A stretch of DNA of 64,000 nt from Lycocorax pyrrhopterus obiensis. Lineage: Eukaryota > Chordata > Aves > Passeriformes > Paradisaeidae. The position numbers and the translations under genes were made by a program. The notes below the pieces were generated by a model that searched no databases, was not told where the DNA came from, and saw only the letters and a program-made list of their open reading frames with translations. Position 1 is the first letter of the stretch. Each line of letters begins with the position of its first letter. The stretch is taken from positions 133,123,431 to 133,187,430 of the forward strand of contig JACSVZ010000002.1 in assembly GCA_014706295.1 (NCBI GenBank). The letters run 5' to 3'. Shown here one piece after another: positions 61,382 through 64,000 of this stretch.

Positions 61382-64000
61382 CTTAAGGAGTGGGTGAAAC
61401 TTGGAGAAACCTGCTATACCAGGAGATAAGGGTGAGAGAACAAGAGACCTTAAAGTGAAAGAACAAGAGATAACAGAGTGATAGCATCAGAGACCTTATG
61501 TTTATAGGAGATGTAGGAGTGATAGAAGAAAGCAAACTGGATGATAAGTGAGATGCACACAGGCATATGGGACTTGGGATACAGAAAAGACTCTAGAAGC
61601 ATTAAATGAAGAGATGTGTTCCTAGAGCTAAATATGTGTATTTCACTGCTGGTGGTTGAATTAAGTTTTTACTGCTTTACTGGGTTCAGTCAAAATTCTA
61701 AGAAGCAATTTAGGGAGTCTACTGGGAAGAAATCTAAATGTATATAATGTGAAGGAACTAAAAAGGAAATCTTTACTCCCAAATTTAGGGTAGTTAGTAT
61801 TTAAAAAGCATCTTACATCTTAAGTTATTAAAAATCAGGATAAAACTTTTTTTTTATTAACATCTAGAGGGAAAAATTGCCTTTACTTCTCTTATTCTCT
61901 TAAGAGAATTTTTGGCATCTCAGTGGTGAGGGCACTGCCTCTGCCTGTGCTGGTATCATCATCTCTGGGCTTGTCTTCCCCCTTAGAACACCCTCATGCT
62001 TGCTGCTACCTGACACCAAATCCTGCTGCAAGTACTAGGAGTATGTTCACTGGGCTTCCATTTTGAGGCAGCTGGCTGTTTGCTTTTTCCAGCTGGTAGA
62101 AGGACTGAGATTTTCTACTTGACTTAATGCGATCTTTTTCTGCTGTTTTATTGGAAGACATTTTTTAAATACAAAATGATATATTAAAAAGGATGAACTA
62201 AATATGTAATTTTAAAAATAGTAAATAAAAATAATACAGTTCTCATATTGATTCCCAGAAAACAGCTTCTTCTACAATGATTTCAGAACTGAAAACATTT
62301 TTACAAATATTAGCTTACCATCTGAATACCTGCAAGAACTGAACACCATGTATGAATCAGCATAAGCTTGATTTGTTCACTTAGGAAAAAGGAAAAAAAA
62401 AAGTGTTTTTCATTGTTCTTCAATTTCCATAAAAAAACCCAAAATACCATCAAGAAATGCTGACAATTGTGCTTTAGACTGAGCCAGATTCCTCTGAGAA
62501 AGGAATATATAACCACCATCTTTAATGGCATACAGTCTAGAAGTTTAACAGTTTAAATCCTTTACATAGCTAGCATTCTGCCTTCCAATTAGAGAAATGT
62601 TTCTACCCAGAATATATGAACAAAATGTAAGTACAAAAACGTTCTATTACCTTTTTCATACTGTAATTTTTCTGCAAGGGCAGGAAACACCAGAATGTGA
62701 GAAAAGAGGAGACTCAGAGCCCAGTTCTGCCGTGTCATAATCCCATCTAGGTGGGATGGGTCTTCACCAGCTCTTGACTGCTTGTTCCTAGTCTGTGTGC
62801 TGATTCTGAACTAATCTGTTAAAAAAAATTTGTTGTTTTGCTACCATTCATGTCACTGCTCCCCTTACTGAGTCACCATGTGAATGGAGGACAAATAGGT
62901 GGTTCTGGAGGAGACACAGACTGAAATTATGGCAAACCTGACTTGGGGAGTCTTACGCTGTGGCAGGGATACATCTGCAGAAACACTGACAGCTTGGTAT
63001 TGAGAAAGATTCTGTGGAAGACCTTGGGGAAAGGAACTAGCAAAATGAGGCTTGGAGATATAAACAAAAAAATACTGCCTTACAGCATTTCTTAACATTT
63101 TCAAGGAAATTTGACCTCATACCTTCTTGATAGATAATACCAGAAGTACCTAATACTTTTTTCAGCTTATTCCCCTTCCAGCAGAATTTATACACCCCTG
63201 AACCATGATGCAATGTTATTTCGTTCTTACAATTGTTCTGGGTGTTTCAGATATGTAACACAATTCCTGATCCCCTTCTTCAGAGCAGGTTCCCAAAGAG
63301 CTTGCAATGTTGTCTTCCAGAGGCCCATGATGTAGCTCTATGTCTCACAGACATCAGTGGGTCGGTAACAAATCCCATCTTACTTCCTGAGCCATCCTTC
63401 CGCCGACATTTTGGTGCTTAACTCCGTCGTTGCCTGAAACCTGTGGGAAGCTGGAACTCTTCAGCTGATTAAAGTAGGTCTCTAAATCTTAGCTCACATC
63501 GTGCATTCGGCATACCTTGAAGGAGAGCAGACAGTCACCCATACATAGGAAGAATCAAGAGCTCTCACCTTTGTGCCATTTGATGCCTGTTTCTCTCTAC
63601 CTGATTTCAGTGGGATTTGGAGCAAACAAAGAGGAAAGATGAGGAAAGTACTGAAGGTGCCTTCGATGCTTTCATAAACATAGTTTACACAGGAGAATAG
63701 AGGTCTAAAATATTTTTAGGCACTCCTTTGGATATCTATCCGTCTAAAAGAATGGTGCTGACTTTGTCTCTGAATCAGGCCTAGTATTTTATAACCATAT
63801 ATAGCTATTCTAGTTTCTCTCTACTAGCTGCAGTTACTCTTTTTCCCCCTGTAAAATGGGAACATGGCATTATGTATCAGAAAACTCCATTGTTTTCTCA
63901 TAGAACTCTATTGCCTGTGATGTATTAGCAGCCCTTTTGTACTGGAGAACATTTTGTATAGTGTATTTCCTAATTACTTATGAATTTTCTGCTTTTATTG
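61382..64000. other. Intergenic DNA to window end
   Basis: No gene, RNA or recognised mobile element. A 17-bp imperfect direct repeat (GTGAGAGAACAAGAGAC at 61432 and GTGAAAGAACAAGAGAT at 61457) lies near the left edge. Confidence 0.45.

Overview
The window looks like a vertebrate intergenic region from a bird, probably a songbird-like (neoavian) genome. The evidence is eight recognisable CR1 LINE fragments ending in the typical repeated ATTCTATG tail, two retroviral LTRs of avian type, no Alu, L1 or B elements, and long stretches of AT-rich single-copy DNA. No protein-coding gene can be supported: every open frame over about 100 codons is part of a repeat, lies in low-complexity DNA, or is of a length expected by chance in 64 kb. 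No tRNA, rRNA, CRISPR or operon structure is present, and I found no new enzymatic or defence system.

Layout. From 1 to 5.5 kb: single-copy DNA with two CR1 fragments (2.54-3.11 and 3.94-4.11 kb). At 5565-6225: a complete solo LTR on the minus strand, with TGTCC/GGACA ends and a perfect 5-bp target duplication (GCTAG). From 6.2 to 18.1 kb: single-copy DNA with only short homopolymer or dinucleotide tracts. From 18.25 to 26.15 kb: a transposon-rich block with five CR1 pieces on both strands and a second, longer LTR at about 19525-20582. A sharply bounded CpG island (about 22.48-22.96 kb), holding a strong CTCF-like motif and a GC box, sits among them. It is the only promoter- or insulator-like landmark in the window.

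From 26.2 to 64 kb recognisable mobile elements almost disappear. The last one I see is a 50-bp CR1 tail at 33.3 kb, and the following 30 kb has none. That tract is AT-rich and holds several blocks dense in SOX, POU/octamer, homeodomain and E2F-like sites, some of them palindromic (about 35.0-35.3, 35.9-36.25, 42.0-42.2, 47.6-47.95, 55.5-55.85, 57.55-57.9 and 59.25-59.6 kb). This is what a gene desert carrying conserved enhancers near a developmental regulator tends to look like. That reading is an inference from motif content and repeat exclusion; I had no alignment. I cannot name the flanking gene.
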